Below are positions 43,223 through 53,414 of a stretch of 64,000 nt of DNA, one piece after another. Position 1 is the stretch's first letter. Every line of letters starts with the position of its first letter. The stretch lies in contig CABIZX010000002.1 of assembly GCA_902363375.1 (NCBI GenBank), positions 558,001 to 622,000 of the forward strand, read 5' to 3'. Made by a program: the position numbers and the translations under genes. The notes under the pieces are model-generated. The model saw only the letters and a program-made list of their open reading frames with translations, did not search any database and had not been told where the DNA came from. This stretch comes from Clostridiaceae bacterium. GTDB lineage: Bacteria > Bacillota > Clostridia > Clostridiales > Clostridiaceae.

Positions 43223-44506
43223 TTAAATCTCCTCTTTAGCTATAGCAATTTCTGGCTGTTGAGAAGGTGATATAACTAAGACTTTAAACATAATAGATGA
43301 TAGTATAATTATTATACTTACGATAGCTACACATATATAAGCTGAAATTTTATCTAATAGTACTCCAAAGACCATTTGGCCTAAAGGAGTTGATGCTAAT
43401 AACATAGTATTTAAAACCGAACTTACCCTTCCTATCATAGAATTAGGAGTTTCTTGTTGTAGGATTGTCCCTAGCAGTATATTGTTAACTCCACAAATTA
43501 TAGAAATTAATACACAAGCTATAATCATTGATATAAATGGAGGAAAATTACTACTAAAGAGATTAAGGTACAGTGGAGAACTAACAAGGACAATAAGAAG
43601 AATTATAAATCCCACAATTAAGTTGTTTAGATATAGTATTTTTGAAGTATTTAGTTTCTTAGATAAATAGCTACAGATGAAAGGTGATGTAAACATAGCT
43701 ATCATCATAATTGATTGAAGAGATCCTAACTGCATATCACTTACTTGAATTACTTCCTTTAAAATATAAGGATTTATTATATTAAGCATAGGAGTTCCAG
43801 CAAAATTAAGGAATAGACCTAAAATTATAAGACTCATAATGACTCTATTACTTAATACAAATTTGAAGCCTTCACTAAAATCAGAGAAAAACACTTTTAC
43901 AGTAAATTTATCATCACTCTTAGTATTCTTAGGTACAGTTATAAAGGATTCACTTATGGCTGCTAAAATAAAGCTAATGGAATTTGCAATTAGAATGATA
44001 AAAAGTCCAAAGATACCATATAGAGCAGCACCAACTATTGGAGCTATCAATGAAGCTGTCCTTGCAACACCAAAGTTAATAGAGTTAGCCTCTGGAAGAT
44101 CTTCCTTTTTTACCACCGATGGCAATATAGACATATCAACAGGTGCAAACAATAGTGAGATTAATGAAAGTAGAATTACTAGTACATAGATATAAGGCAT
44201 AGATAAACCATCATTAATGCTGTAAATAATTGCAAAGATACCTACAATAATTCCACTTATTAAATCCAGTCCAACCATCATCTTTTTTCTATCAAATCTA
44301 TCAGCGAAAACCCCTGCAAAAGGCCCTAAAATAATTTTAGGAACTATGCTAAGAGCTAAAACAGAAGCAAACTTTGTACCAGAACCTGTAATACCTAAAA
44401 CATATAATGATAGTATAAAGCTTTGCATCTCAGAGCCTAAAGTAGAAGCAGCCGACCCAATGACTAAAAATAAAAAATCCTTTTGTTTTAATAATTTAGT
44501 TTTCAT
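43223..44506 (-). CDS. MFS exporter, second of a tandem pair
   Basis: A 427-aa major facilitator protein with 12 helices, of the MFS_3 (EntS/MefA-like) drug or siderophore exporter type. Marks are LGITGSGTKFASVLALSIVP and the loop-2/3 motif GVFADRFDRKKMM near 60-72. It begins inside the end of the previous gene (11-base overlap) and has only a weak ribosome site, so translation is probably coupled. It is about as long as, and clearly similar to, the upstream gene; they may form a heteromeric pair or be a simple duplication. Confidence 0.88.
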   Translation of the reverse strand: MKTKLLKQKDFLFLVIGSAASTLGSEMQSFILSLYVLGITGSGTKFASVLALSIVPKIILGPFAGVFADRFDRKKMMVGLDLISGIIVGIFAIIYSINDGLSMPYIYVLVILLSLISLLFAPVDMSILPSVVKKEDLPEANSINFGVARTASLIAPIVGAALYGIFGLFIILIANSISFILAAISESFITVPKNTKSDDKFTVKVFFSDFSEGFKFVLSNRVIMSLIILGLFLNFAGTPMLNIINPYILKEVIQVSDMQLGSLQSIMMIAMFTSPFICSYLSKKLNTSKILYLNNLIVGFIILLIVLVSSPLYLNLFSSNFPPFISMIIACVLISIICGVNNILLGTILQQETPNSMIGRVSSVLNTMLLASTPLGQMVFGVLLDKISAYICVAIVSIIIILSSIMFKVLVISPSQQPEIAIAKEEI

Positions 44507-45842
44507 TTACAACATCACAACCTAACTCTCCATTTAAAGGGGGATTATTTTCTATGGAACAATTATCTTGTATTGAAGTATCTTCATTAGAAGATGACTC
44601 ATTTCCGCATAGGCTCTTTCTAAATACAAGACTACTGACAAGATATATTATTGATGTTATAGCTAAGCACATCCAAGCAGGAATATTATCAAATAGAAAA
44701 CCAAATAACATCTGGCCTATAGGCATGATAGCCATGGATATTGAAGACATTACAGTGTTTGCCCTACCCATTATCTCTATAGGAACTTCTTGCTGAAACA
44801 GAGTTCCTGTGGCTATACTTCCAACAGATAATACTAGTCCTATCATAAAAATTATTGCCATAAGGCTTAAATAAGGTACTTTATTACTGGAAAACAGATT
44901 TAAATAGAGAGAAGATGGAATAATGGCCATAATTGCAACCAATATACCATTAATAAAAATATCTAAGAAAAATATTTTTCCCACACTGAACCTTTTAGAT
45001 ATTTTACCTATTATGAAAGGGCCTATAATCATGGAAATTACAAGGACAGACTCTAAAATTCCATATTGATAATCTGATACCTTTAAAATTTCTTTTGAAA
45101 TAAAGGCTAAGCCTATGGAACTGATAGGAGCAAAAGCAAAGTTTGCAATGCAACCTAAAGAAGTTATAGTTAGTATTATCTTTTTATTTTTCATAAAATT
45201 AAGACCTTCAGAAAAATCTTTTATAAAAGTCTTAGCATTGATTTTCTCTGTTTTTTTATTTACCTTGGGAACTTTTATAAACATTTCACTTATAGAAGAT
45301 AAAATAAAGCTTATTGAGTTTATAATTAAAATAGCATGAAGTCCGTAAAGTCCAAATAAAACTCCAGCTAAAATTGGTGCTAATAGACCACCTAGATTCA
45401 TAACAAGGGAATTTATACCATTACCATCTATTAAATTTTCTTTTTTAATAATACTTGGCATAATGGTACTGATGGCAGGTTGAAAAACTAAAGATATGAA
45501 AGAAAGTGCAAGTACAAGGACATATATATTAGAAAGAGACAATCCTCCATTAATCGTAAAAATAACAGCATGTATACCTATGATAATTCCACTTAACATA
45601 TCTAAAAATACAATTATCTTTTTTCTATCAATCCAATCTACAAAAACTCCAGCTATTGGCCCCAAAACAAGTCTGGGAATTATTGTAATGGATAGAACTG
45701 ATGCAAATATAGTTGCAGATCCTGTAATTTTTAAAACATACAAGGATAATGCAAAGGTTTGCATTTCACTTCCAATAAGAGAAACCAACTTTCCTAGCAT
45801 TAAAAGTAAAAAATCCTTTTGCTTTAGCAGTTTAAAATTCAT
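44496..45842 (-). CDS. MFS exporter, first of a tandem pair
   Basis: 448 aa, 12 helices, MFS_3 type, with GVFVDWIDRKKIIVFLDMLS as motif A region. It starts with FKLLKQKDFLLLMLGKLVSL, very like the start of its neighbour. A hydrophilic C-terminal tail (about 410-448) with Ser, Asn and Cys is not in the neighbour. AAAGGGG lies upstream of the ATG. The substrate is unknown; macrolides, siderophores or peptides are typical for the group. Confidence 0.88.
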   Translation of the reverse strand: MNFKLLKQKDFLLLMLGKLVSLIGSEMQTFALSLYVLKITGSATIFASVLSITIIPRLVLGPIAGVFVDWIDRKKIIVFLDMLSGIIIGIHAVIFTINGGLSLSNIYVLVLALSFISLVFQPAISTIMPSIIKKENLIDGNGINSLVMNLGGLLAPILAGVLFGLYGLHAILIINSISFILSSISEMFIKVPKVNKKTEKINAKTFIKDFSEGLNFMKNKKIILTITSLGCIANFAFAPISSIGLAFISKEILKVSDYQYGILESVLVISMIIGPFIIGKISKRFSVGKIFFLDIFINGILVAIMAIIPSSLYLNLFSSNKVPYLSLMAIIFMIGLVLSVGSIATGTLFQQEVPIEIMGRANTVMSSISMAIMPIGQMLFGFLFDNIPAWMCLAITSIIYLVSSLVFRKSLCGNESSSNEDTSIQDNCSIENNPPLNGELGCDVVNEN

Positions 45843-46172
45843 AAATTTTACCCCTTTACCCTTTTTATTTTTAATAAATTATTTTATGTAAATAGATTTG
45901 CTTACACTTATAATATAACATGTAATTGTAAAAATGTAAAATTATTTCATAATAAAAATAGATTTTTATGAAAATTTAAAATATAAATTTGTTTTAATAT
46001 GAAAATTTTAGTATAATTTAAAAGAAGAAATATATACTCTACTATTAAGGAGTAGAGCTTTTTTATAATCTAAAAAGCTTAGGGATACCTAAATTTAGGG
46101 ATCTTATAAGTTATAAGATAAAGGGAAATTGACATCACTTAAAAGAAAAGAGCATAGCGTAAGGGGGACAAA
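45843..46172 (+). promoter_or_regulatory. Promoter and early terminator before the 46173 gene
   Basis: TTGTTT (45989-45994) and TATAAT (46012-46017) are 17 bases apart and point right. About 15 bases past the predicted start, CTCTACT/AGTAGAG (46037-46057) with CTTTTTTAT forms an intrinsic terminator. It would release an RNA of about 40 nt, or act as a regulated leader for the next gene, which begins 110 bases later. The left part of the region holds the promoter of the leftward MFS pair. Confidence 0.45.
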
Positions 46173-48011
46173 ATGAGTAGAGAATTTATTTTAGGAGAAT
46201 TTAATATAAAGTTTGAAAATGACTTTATAAATTACAATGATATTAGAAAGAAATTTGAAGAGCTTTCGCTTGAAGCTTATGATGAGTTTACTGAGTTTTA
46301 TGAGGAAAATTGTAAGAATATTGAGGATGTTCATAACAAGGCTTTAGATATTGGATATTCATGCATATCAAAAGAACTAGATACTGCAATTGAAATACTG
46401 GTAAACAATGATTTAATGTACATAGATAAAAATAGTTTTATTGATAAATATTATGGTAAATACATTAGCTGGGAAGATGAATTTGATGCAGTGGATTCAA
46501 AATATAGAGAAATTGTAATGACATCTGAAGAGGAGAAGGCATATAGGGAAGAGCGAAAAGACTCTAGAGGAAGATGGCAGGGCGGAGGCTTTGGTGTTGG
46601 CGGTGCCATAAGTGGTGCTATGAAAGCCGGAGCGATGAATATGACAACAGGGGCTGCACATAAAGTCTTTAACTCTGTTGGTAATATGATAACTACAGCT
46701 AATGCTAATTCAGCTAAGGACAAGCTCTTTAAAGATGAATCAACCCTAGATGATCTAGCGATAGGAGTAATGGCAAATGTATTTGTAATACATTATGCAG
46801 TAATAGATGCTCTTAGAGATAATAATGTTAGTTCAATAGGTATGTATCCATCAAATGAAGATGAAGTAAAGGCAAAGTCACTATTAAATAACCTAAATAA
46901 AGGTTTAATCCCATCAGAAAAAAGAAAAGATATTATAGAAGAGATTATATATAAAAATCCTTATAACAAGGATATTTACTTATACCTACTAAAAAATTAT
47001 GGGGATAAGGATAATGGTTTAACAGAAATCACAACCTTTTTAAGTGCTGATATAAATGATGACAAAGAGAATATCTTAGAGGAATATTATGATGATCTAC
47101 CCAAGGACACAGAAGAAGCAACTCTAAATTCTATTGAAAAGCTTAAGGAATTTGCACAGTCCTTGCATATGGATAATGTAGATGAATATTTAGATAAATT
47201 TAATGAAATTTTGGTGAAGCATGATATAAATATTAGAACAGTGGATGGTGTTCTTTTTGAGACAAGAGAAGAGGCAGCTATTGCTAATGAGGAATATGAA
47301 GAAATTATAGCTATTAAGGAAAAGATTGTAACTTATACAGAAAAATCTATAACTGCAGCAATAGAAGAACTAAATAGTAAAGAGTATAAGACAAGCCTAA
47401 AAGAAAAGCATCTGGAGGAATTAAATAAAAAGCTAGTTGAAACAATTAGATTAGAAGAACAAACTTTTTTAAATGACAAGTACGCAGTGAATTCTATTAA
47501 TACTGAGGATGAAGCAGATATCAAAATATCCGAATTAGAAAAAATGACATTAAGAAATATGGATATTCTGGAAAAGAGACTTATCGAAATTAAGGAAAAG
47601 AGAAATATAATTATTGAAGAAGCAGATAGAAAGTATTTAGATGAGTATTTTTCAACTGTAGTTATTTTAAATCCTTTAGATTTAGAAAGGGCGATAGAAA
47701 ATATAAGCAATATTGAGTTAAGAACAGAAAAGGTTAAGAGAGAAAAAATTGATTATATAAGAAGTAGAGGAGAGAAAATAATAAAGAAACATAATGAGTT
47801 GCTACAAAGAGCTCTTAAATATGAAGTAAGAATGAATACTGTAAAGGTTGAAAAGGTAGTTGAAAAGAAAGGTTTCTTTGGATTTATTTCTAAAACTATT
47901 GAAAAAGGCGGAAATTTTATCGATGGTATTCAAGAAAAGCGTGAAAAAGAAGCTTGGGATTTTATTACTAACAATGGTGAAAGAGCTATAGAGAGCATAA
48001 CAAATAGATAA
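46173..48011 (+). CDS. Large hypothetical protein with coiled coils
   Basis: 612 aa, soluble. An N-terminal helical, acidic part (1-125) is followed by a glycine/alanine-rich segment GRWQGGGFGVGGAISGAMKA near 130-150 and NMTTGAAHKVFNSVGNMI, which could pack against membranes. A long charged helical part (330-540) has high coiled-coil character, and the end contains FFGFISKTIEKGGNFIDGIQ. AAGGGGG precedes the ATG. I recognise no domain. Upstream is an early terminator and just downstream palindromic element copy 3. Confidence 0.6.
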   Translation: MSREFILGEFNIKFENDFINYNDIRKKFEELSLEAYDEFTEFYEENCKNIEDVHNKALDIGYSCISKELDTAIEILVNNDLMYIDKNSFIDKYYGKYISWEDEFDAVDSKYREIVMTSEEEKAYREERKDSRGRWQGGGFGVGGAISGAMKAGAMNMTTGAAHKVFNSVGNMITTANANSAKDKLFKDESTLDDLAIGVMANVFVIHYAVIDALRDNNVSSIGMYPSNEDEVKAKSLLNNLNKGLIPSEKRKDIIEEIIYKNPYNKDIYLYLLKNYGDKDNGLTEITTFLSADINDDKENILEEYYDDLPKDTEEATLNSIEKLKEFAQSLHMDNVDEYLDKFNEILVKHDINIRTVDGVLFETREEAAIANEEYEEIIAIKEKIVTYTEKSITAAIEELNSKEYKTSLKEKHLEELNKKLVETIRLEEQTFLNDKYAVNSINTEDEADIKISELEKMTLRNMDILEKRLIEIKEKRNIIIEEADRKYLDEYFSTVVILNPLDLERAIENISNIELRTEKVKREKIDYIRSRGEKIIKKHNELLQRALKYEVRMNTVKVEKVVEKKGFFGFISKTIEKGGNFIDGIQEKREKEAWDFITNNGERAIESITNR

Positions 48012-48020
48012 ATATGAGAT

Positions 48021-48125
48021 GGACTTTTGTAAAACCAACTAATTTAAATAAAGATAGAAGTATAAAAGTTTAAAATGAAGACCTTCTATCTTGCATAAGA
48101 TTAGAGATATGTTTTGCAAGGGTCC
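48021..48125. repeat. Palindromic intergenic element, copy 3 (long form)
   Basis: The outer arms GGACTTTTGTAAAACCAACTAAT and ATTAGagatatGTTTTGCAAgGGTCC resemble those of copy 2. The centre is longer and carries an inner hairpin, AGATAGAAG against CTTCTATCTT. It lies 9 bases after a stop codon. Confidence 0.55.
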
Positions 48126-48242
48126 TTTATTATTTTATGAACAGATTAATATAATAAATAAAAAATCTACTGTATATGGTTTATTTATTTTCAAATAATA
48201 AAAATAAAATACACAAAAATTAGGATTAAATGAGAGATAAAA

Positions 48243-48878
48243 ATGAAGATAGAAATATGGTCTGATTTTGTATGTTCATTTTGCTATATTGGTAAAAGGA
48301 AGCTAGAGATTGCTTTAAATAAATTTGAATATAGAGATGAGGTAGAAATTGATTTTAAAAGTTTTGAACTTGACCCAACATCTAAGAAAAAGGTTGATGG
48401 AAACATGCATGAAATCATAGCTAAGAAATATGGAATAACAGTAGAGCAGGCTAAGGCATCAAATGAGCAGATAATATTACAAGCTAAGGAAGGTGGTCTT
48501 AACTACAATTTTGATGATATAATTCCAACCAATACTTTTGATGCCCATAGGTTAACCCATTATGCAAAAGCTGAGGGAAAGAAGACCGAGATGTCAGAGA
48601 GGCTTTTTAAGGCTTATTTTACAGAAGCTTTAAATATATCTGATTACAAGGTACTTTCAGATCTTGCTAGTGAAGTAGGACTTAAAGGGGATGAAGCACT
48701 AAAATTTTTAGAATCAGATAAGTATAAGGCAGAAGTAAGAGAAGATGAGGAAACCGCTTCAAGATATGGCATTAGTGGTGTTCCTTACTTTGTATTAAAC
48801 AATAAATTTGCAGTACCTGGGGCACAACCGCCAGAAGTATTTTTAGAGACTCTTCAGATTACAATTTTAAAATGTTAA
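48243..48878 (+). CDS. DsbA-family oxidoreductase (FrnE-like)
   Basis: A 211-aa thioredoxin-fold protein with helical insert. The active site is CSFC in SDFVCSFCYIGKRKLE (residues 8-23), the cis-Pro loop is SGVPYFVLNNKFAVPGAQPP near 180-199, and the DSBA-like thioredoxin insert lies between. FrnE-type proteins are cytoplasmic disulfide oxidoreductases; the link to polyketides is historical only. No signal peptide. The ribosome site is weak (GAGAG). Single gene. Confidence 0.9.
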   Translation: MKIEIWSDFVCSFCYIGKRKLEIALNKFEYRDEVEIDFKSFELDPTSKKKVDGNMHEIIAKKYGITVEQAKASNEQIILQAKEGGLNYNFDDIIPTNTFDAHRLTHYAKAEGKKTEMSERLFKAYFTEALNISDYKVLSDLASEVGLKGDEALKFLESDKYKAEVREDEETASRYGISGVPYFVLNNKFAVPGAQPPEVFLETLQITILKC

Positions 48879-48998
48879 ATTAAATGGACAATTTATGGTA
48901 TTATTAATTTGAAACATTAGTAAAATAGAATGGTTCATAGCATAAAAAGTATTTTACTTAGTAAGTGTTAATGAAGTAAATGACAAGGAGGTAAGGGT

Positions 48999-50327
48999 AT
49001 GGAAATTTTATCACCAGGTAAAAAAATAAAGAAAATCAGAAAAGAATTAAAGATTAACCAAAGAGAGATTACTGGAGGAGAGATAACCCGTGAACTTATC
49101 AGTATAATTGAAAACGATAAGTCTACTCTTACTGCACCAGTTGCAAAGATAATTACAGATAATATAAACAGGATATGTAAAGAAAGAAAAATAAACTTTA
49201 ATTTAAAAGTAGAATATTTATTAGAAGATGTACAAGCTCAGGTAAACAATATTGCCGATAAATATATAGAATTTTTATGTAAGAATGAAGAGAATATTTC
49301 AGAAGACTTTACAAAGAAGGTAGAAGAAATAGAAGTATTCTTTAGAAAATATGATGCTCCCGAGAAAAAGATGATAATATATGAAAAAATAGGAGACATA
49401 TTAAGAGGTGAAAAGGAATATAGTAAAAGCTATATTTATTATATAAAAGCTTTAGAGAATCATAAGGGATTAGATAGGGATGTTAGAGTAGTTAATGTAT
49501 TTCAGAAGTTGGGCGGTGTATGTATAAATTTAGGTAATGACAATGAAAGTCTTAACTTTAATAGTTTAGCATTGAAGTATGATGACATTATAACAGAAGA
49601 ATTGATGTATAACCTACTCTATAATAATACATTAGCCTATATGCATATTAATAATTATGATAAAGCACTGCATGAGATTGAACATATTCAAAATACATTT
49701 AAAGTACTTAATAAAGAAAACATATTTGAAATTAATATTTTAAAAGCAAACTGTCTTCGATATAAAAAGTTTTATAATGAAGTATTAGAATTAAATGTGC
49801 ATATGTTGAGTACTTTAGATAAAAATAAGGATATAGAAAAACTTATACTAGTTACAGCGAACATACTTGATATCTATACAGTTTTAAAAGATTTAAAAAA
49901 TGTAAGGATATATATAGATAAATTAGTTTATTTACTTGATAGCTATGATGAGGTTAGAGAAAGTTTTCATTGTCCTAATGCCTATAATCAATTAGGAATT
50001 TCTTATGAATTAATTGGAAATATAGAGCTTTCCATTGAAGCTTATAAAAAGTCTATAGAGCTTTCAAAATATCAGAGAAATAAAAGAATATTAATTAAAT
50101 CATTAGATAAACTTCTAGATGTACTTATAAAGGAAAGAAATTTAGAAGAGATAAATAAATATAAAAATGAACTCATTGAAATAATATCTCTAGATATTAT
50201 TGAGGTTGATACAACTCCTGTGTTTAAGCTTATGAATTTTTATAATGATGTAGATGATAGAGAGAGCTTAAGAGGGCTGTTGAAATTTATATTGGAGTAT
50301 AGAAAAGATGGACAAGAAGAAAAATAG
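48999..50327 (+). CDS. HTH-TPR transcriptional regulator (RNPP-like)
   Basis: 442 aa. The N-terminal 65 residues are an XRE-type helix-turn-helix (PGKKIKKIRKELKINQREIT, then RELISIIENDKSTLT), and the rest is a chain of TPR helices from about 90 to the end, several of them regular (YSKSYIYYIKALENH, NIELSIEAYKKSIELS). The layout is that of RNPP and QsrB-type regulators that bind exported and re-imported peptides. No clear pheromone gene stands next to it. AAGGAGG precedes the ATG. Confidence 0.82.
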   Translation: MEILSPGKKIKKIRKELKINQREITGGEITRELISIIENDKSTLTAPVAKIITDNINRICKERKINFNLKVEYLLEDVQAQVNNIADKYIEFLCKNEENISEDFTKKVEEIEVFFRKYDAPEKKMIIYEKIGDILRGEKEYSKSYIYYIKALENHKGLDRDVRVVNVFQKLGGVCINLGNDNESLNFNSLALKYDDIITEELMYNLLYNNTLAYMHINNYDKALHEIEHIQNTFKVLNKENIFEINILKANCLRYKKFYNEVLELNVHMLSTLDKNKDIEKLILVTANILDIYTVLKDLKNVRIYIDKLVYLLDSYDEVRESFHCPNAYNQLGISYELIGNIELSIEAYKKSIELSKYQRNKRILIKSLDKLLDVLIKERNLEEINKYKNELIEIISLDIIEVDTTPVFKLMNFYNDVDDRESLRGLLKFILEYRKDGQEEK

Positions 50328-50591
50328 AATAGAAAGCTTTAGATAAATTAGAAGGTAGAGAACAGTAGAAAAAGTGGAAGGATTTAAATGGCTAGAAGCA
50401 TCTGTCAACCAGATAGAGGTTGAGTTAGTTTTATAGTTGTTGTTTTTTTATAAAGATATATTAAAAAAATGTTTAAATAGGGTAACTTTATTGAATGATT
50501 ATACGTATAGATATTATAGTAAAGTGGGAATTATATACAATAAATACAAGGTAGTAATATCTTTTGTATATAAATATAAGGAGATAGTGAT
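50328..50591. other. Intergenic region after the HTH-TPR gene
   Basis: 264 bases. It holds an 11-codon ORF at 50388 (MARSICQPDRG) after GGAAGG, and a small TCAACC/GGTTGA hairpin with a late T-run (50405-50448). Neither looks like a typical signal-peptide precursor. Confidence 0.3.
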
Positions 50592-50969
50592 ATGAAGAAA
50601 AAAATATCAATTATTTTAATTGTAGCTATGACTATGGCTATAACGTTAACAGGATGCGGAAATAAAGTTGACAATGATTCAGAGTCAGGGAAAAGTAAGC
50701 GGAAACAGGAAGTAGTTAATCCAAAAGAGAAGGAGAAAATAACTGTAGAAGAAGGGTTGGAGTTAGTTAAAGAGCAAGAAAAAGATGCTTCAATACTTCA
50801 AGAATTAAAAATAGGTGGCAAAATATATTATTCTTACTCACCTGGCCGCCAAGGAGATTCAGTTATATGTGTAGATCCGGAAACAAAAGAAATATTACAT
50901 TATAATTCTGATGGAACCTTAGTAAATTCTAAAGGTGAAGTAATATCAACAGAGAAGGCAGAGGAATAG
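50592..50969 (+). CDS. Small lipoprotein
   Basis: 125 aa. Lipoprotein signal: KKKISIILIVAMTMAITLTGC, with the lipid-bearing Cys near 22. The mature part has a charged Ser/Lys/Glu linker and a small domain of about 80 residues containing GGKIYYSYSPGRQGDSVICV and LHYNSDGTLVNSKGEVIS. No family recognised. AAGGAG stands 8 bases upstream. It is followed by a terminator. Confidence 0.75.
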   Translation: MKKKISIILIVAMTMAITLTGCGNKVDNDSESGKSKRKQEVVNPKEKEKITVEEGLELVKEQEKDASILQELKIGGKIYYSYSPGRQGDSVICVDPETKEILHYNSDGTLVNSKGEVISTEKAEE

Positions 50970-50990
50970 TGAGATTAGATTATAGAGGAA

Positions 50991-51027
50991 AGCAGTGGGA
51001 TTGTAGGATTCTGCTGTTTTTTATTTT
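50991..51027 (+). terminator. Terminator
   Basis: AGCAG...CTGCT stem with GTTTTTTATTTT. The sequence is nearly the same as the terminator at 59769. Confidence 0.68.
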
Positions 51028-51166
51028 AGAAATATATCCTCCCTACACCTTAATTATACCATATATAACAAGATAATTGTAGACTGGTAATTTAAGGTGC
51101 ATGTGATAAAATAGCGATATTACTTTCACTTTTAAAATGCAATGATCATTACAAGGAGGAGATATT

Positions 51167-53404
51167 TTGTCAATAAATAAATCTGAATGGCTATTAGAAA
51201 TGGAATGGTTAGAAAAGGTACTTACAGAAGTAAAAAAGCAATTAGAGGAAAAACAAAACTCCAAAGATAATTTTAAAAAAGAGGCTATTGAGACTCAAAG
51301 AGAGTTGTGGGAAAATGTTGGAGTTGTTTCAGCAGAAAATGGTTTGCAGCAGATAGGAGATTTCATGCAATTCATTAATACCATGAAAGTTCAAAAGAGG
51401 AACCATGAGTTTCAAAAAAAGTTAGTTGATAAGTATGAGAAGATGATTTCATCTCCTTATTTTGCAAGGATGGATTTTGAGGAAGAGGGAGAAGAAAAAG
51501 TTGAAAAGTATTATATTGGGATGTCTAACCTAATTGATGAAGACTTTGATTTTCTTATATATGATTGGAGGGCTCCAATTTCTAGTATGTTCTATGATTA
51601 TGAAATTGGAAGTGCTTATTATAAATGTCCTGATGGGATTATACATGGCAAAATATCAATGAAAAGGCAATATAAGATTAGTAATGGCAAAATTGATTAT
51701 ATGTTTGATAGTAGTATAAAAATAGATGATGAAGTGTTGCAGGATATATTAAGTAAAAGTAGTGATAATAAAATGAAGGCTATTGTGACTACAATTCAAA
51801 GGGAGCAAAACAAGGCAATTCGTAATGAAAAATATAAAAATTTAATTGTTCAGGGTCCAGCAGGAAGTGGGAAAACTTCTGTTGCTCTTCATAGGATTGC
51901 CTATTTATTATATAAGCATCGTGATACTATAACAGCTAAAAATATCGTAATATTTTCTCCAAATAATATTTTTAATGATTATATTTCTAATGTTTTACCT
52001 CAACTGGGTGAAGATAATATGCTTCAAACTACCTTTAAAGAATATATGCATAAAGTTCTAGAGGGGGTAGATTATAAGGAAGATTATTGCTCAATGATGG
52101 AGAAGATTTTTGGTGATAATAGTGAACAAGCATATGATATTAGAATTAAAAGCTTAAAGTTTAAGTCTTCTGTGGAGTTTGTTAATTTATTAAAAGTATA
52201 TATAAAGCACTTAGAAAAAGTGGGTAGGAATTTTAAAGATATTACTTTAAGAGGGAAAACTATAATTTCAGCAGTGGAAATACAGGAATTGTTTTATAAA
52301 GACTATGAGAGGCTACCACTTAAGAGAAGGTTAGAAAAACTAAAGCAGAGAATTTTATACGTTATAGAACCTTATGAAAAAACATTAGTTGATAGAGCAT
52401 TAAAAGATCTTAAAGAATCCGATGAATATTTAGATAAAGATGAAATAGTTAAAGTAAGTAAGTCTTTAGTAGATAGAGAAATTAAAGCCATAGTTAATGA
52501 GGTGAAAGAGAAAACTAGATTTGATTTGATGGATTGCTATAAAGGATTTTATGAAGATTTAGAAGACTTATTAAAGGTGGCAAATATTAAATATGATAGT
52601 GAGAGCATTAAAGAAATTAAAAGATATACCTTAAAAAATTTAGAAGCTAAAAAGATAAATTATGAAGATCAAATAGCCTTATTATTTATAAAAGGAACTG
52701 TAGGTGATATTCCCAAAACCGAGGAAGTAAAGTATGTAATTATTGATGAAGCTCAAGATTACTCACCATTACAGTATGAAATTTTTAATCAGTTATTTAA
52801 TAGAGCAAATAAAACAATTCTTGGTGATATATCTCAATCTATTAATCCTTATATGAACGTTGGAAGTTATAACAATGTTGTAAATATACTTAAACCTGAA
52901 AATACTTCTATAATAAATTTAACTAAAAGTTATAGATCAACAATGGAAATAACTAAATTTGCACGAAAAATATTAAGTGGTGAAATTCATGATGAATATG
53001 TAGCAAGAAGTGGAGAGTGGCCAAAGCTAATTGGTTTTTCAGATGAAAAAGATATAAATGAAAAAATAGTGGAAGAAGTAAAAACTTATAAGAATTATGG
53101 TTATAACTCAATAGGAATAATAACAAAAAATGCTCATGAGGCACAGAAGGTTTATAAATATTTAAAGGATAAAATTAATGTTAAAATCATCACAAGTGAG
53201 GATGATGAGTATGTTAATGATATTCTAATTATTCCTGCATATCTTGCTAAAGGTTTGGAATTTGATGTGGTTATCATATATAATGCCAGTGATTTAAGGT
53301 ACAAGGATGAAGAGGATAGGTTACTACTTTATACAGCTTGCACAAGAGCCCTACATGTTTTGGATATATTTTATTTAGGAAATGTATCGCTATTATTAAA
53401 GTGA
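51167..53404 (+). CDS. HelD-type UvrD-like helicase
   Basis: A 745-aa superfamily 1 ATPase of the HelD group, which frees stalled RNA polymerase from DNA. The N-terminal anti-parallel coiled coil (1-100) precedes FLIYDWRAPISSMFYDY near 124-140, a HelD mark. Walker A GPAGSGKTS is near 231, the DEAQDYSPLQYEIF motif II near 527 and the late motifs SYRSTMEI and YTACTRALH near the end. A TTG start has AAGGAGGAG upstream. Single gene; palindromic element copy 4 follows. Confidence 0.93.
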   Translation: MSINKSEWLLEMEWLEKVLTEVKKQLEEKQNSKDNFKKEAIETQRELWENVGVVSAENGLQQIGDFMQFINTMKVQKRNHEFQKKLVDKYEKMISSPYFARMDFEEEGEEKVEKYYIGMSNLIDEDFDFLIYDWRAPISSMFYDYEIGSAYYKCPDGIIHGKISMKRQYKISNGKIDYMFDSSIKIDDEVLQDILSKSSDNKMKAIVTTIQREQNKAIRNEKYKNLIVQGPAGSGKTSVALHRIAYLLYKHRDTITAKNIVIFSPNNIFNDYISNVLPQLGEDNMLQTTFKEYMHKVLEGVDYKEDYCSMMEKIFGDNSEQAYDIRIKSLKFKSSVEFVNLLKVYIKHLEKVGRNFKDITLRGKTIISAVEIQELFYKDYERLPLKRRLEKLKQRILYVIEPYEKTLVDRALKDLKESDEYLDKDEIVKVSKSLVDREIKAIVNEVKEKTRFDLMDCYKGFYEDLEDLLKVANIKYDSESIKEIKRYTLKNLEAKKINYEDQIALLFIKGTVGDIPKTEEVKYVIIDEAQDYSPLQYEIFNQLFNRANKTILGDISQSINPYMNVGSYNNVVNILKPENTSIINLTKSYRSTMEITKFARKILSGEIHDEYVARSGEWPKLIGFSDEKDINEKIVEEVKTYKNYGYNSIGIITKNAHEAQKVYKYLKDKINVKIITSEDDEYVNDILIIPAYLAKGLEFDVVIIYNASDLRYKDEEDRLLLYTACTRALHVLDIFYLGNVSLLLK

Positions 53405-53414
53405 AGATAAGTAA

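Noticed and set aside
50388..50423. 11-codon ORF as a signal peptide for the HTH-TPR regulator.
   Set aside because: No hydrophobic leader or processing pattern and the hairpin TCAACC/GGTTGA covers its end; too weak to annotate.
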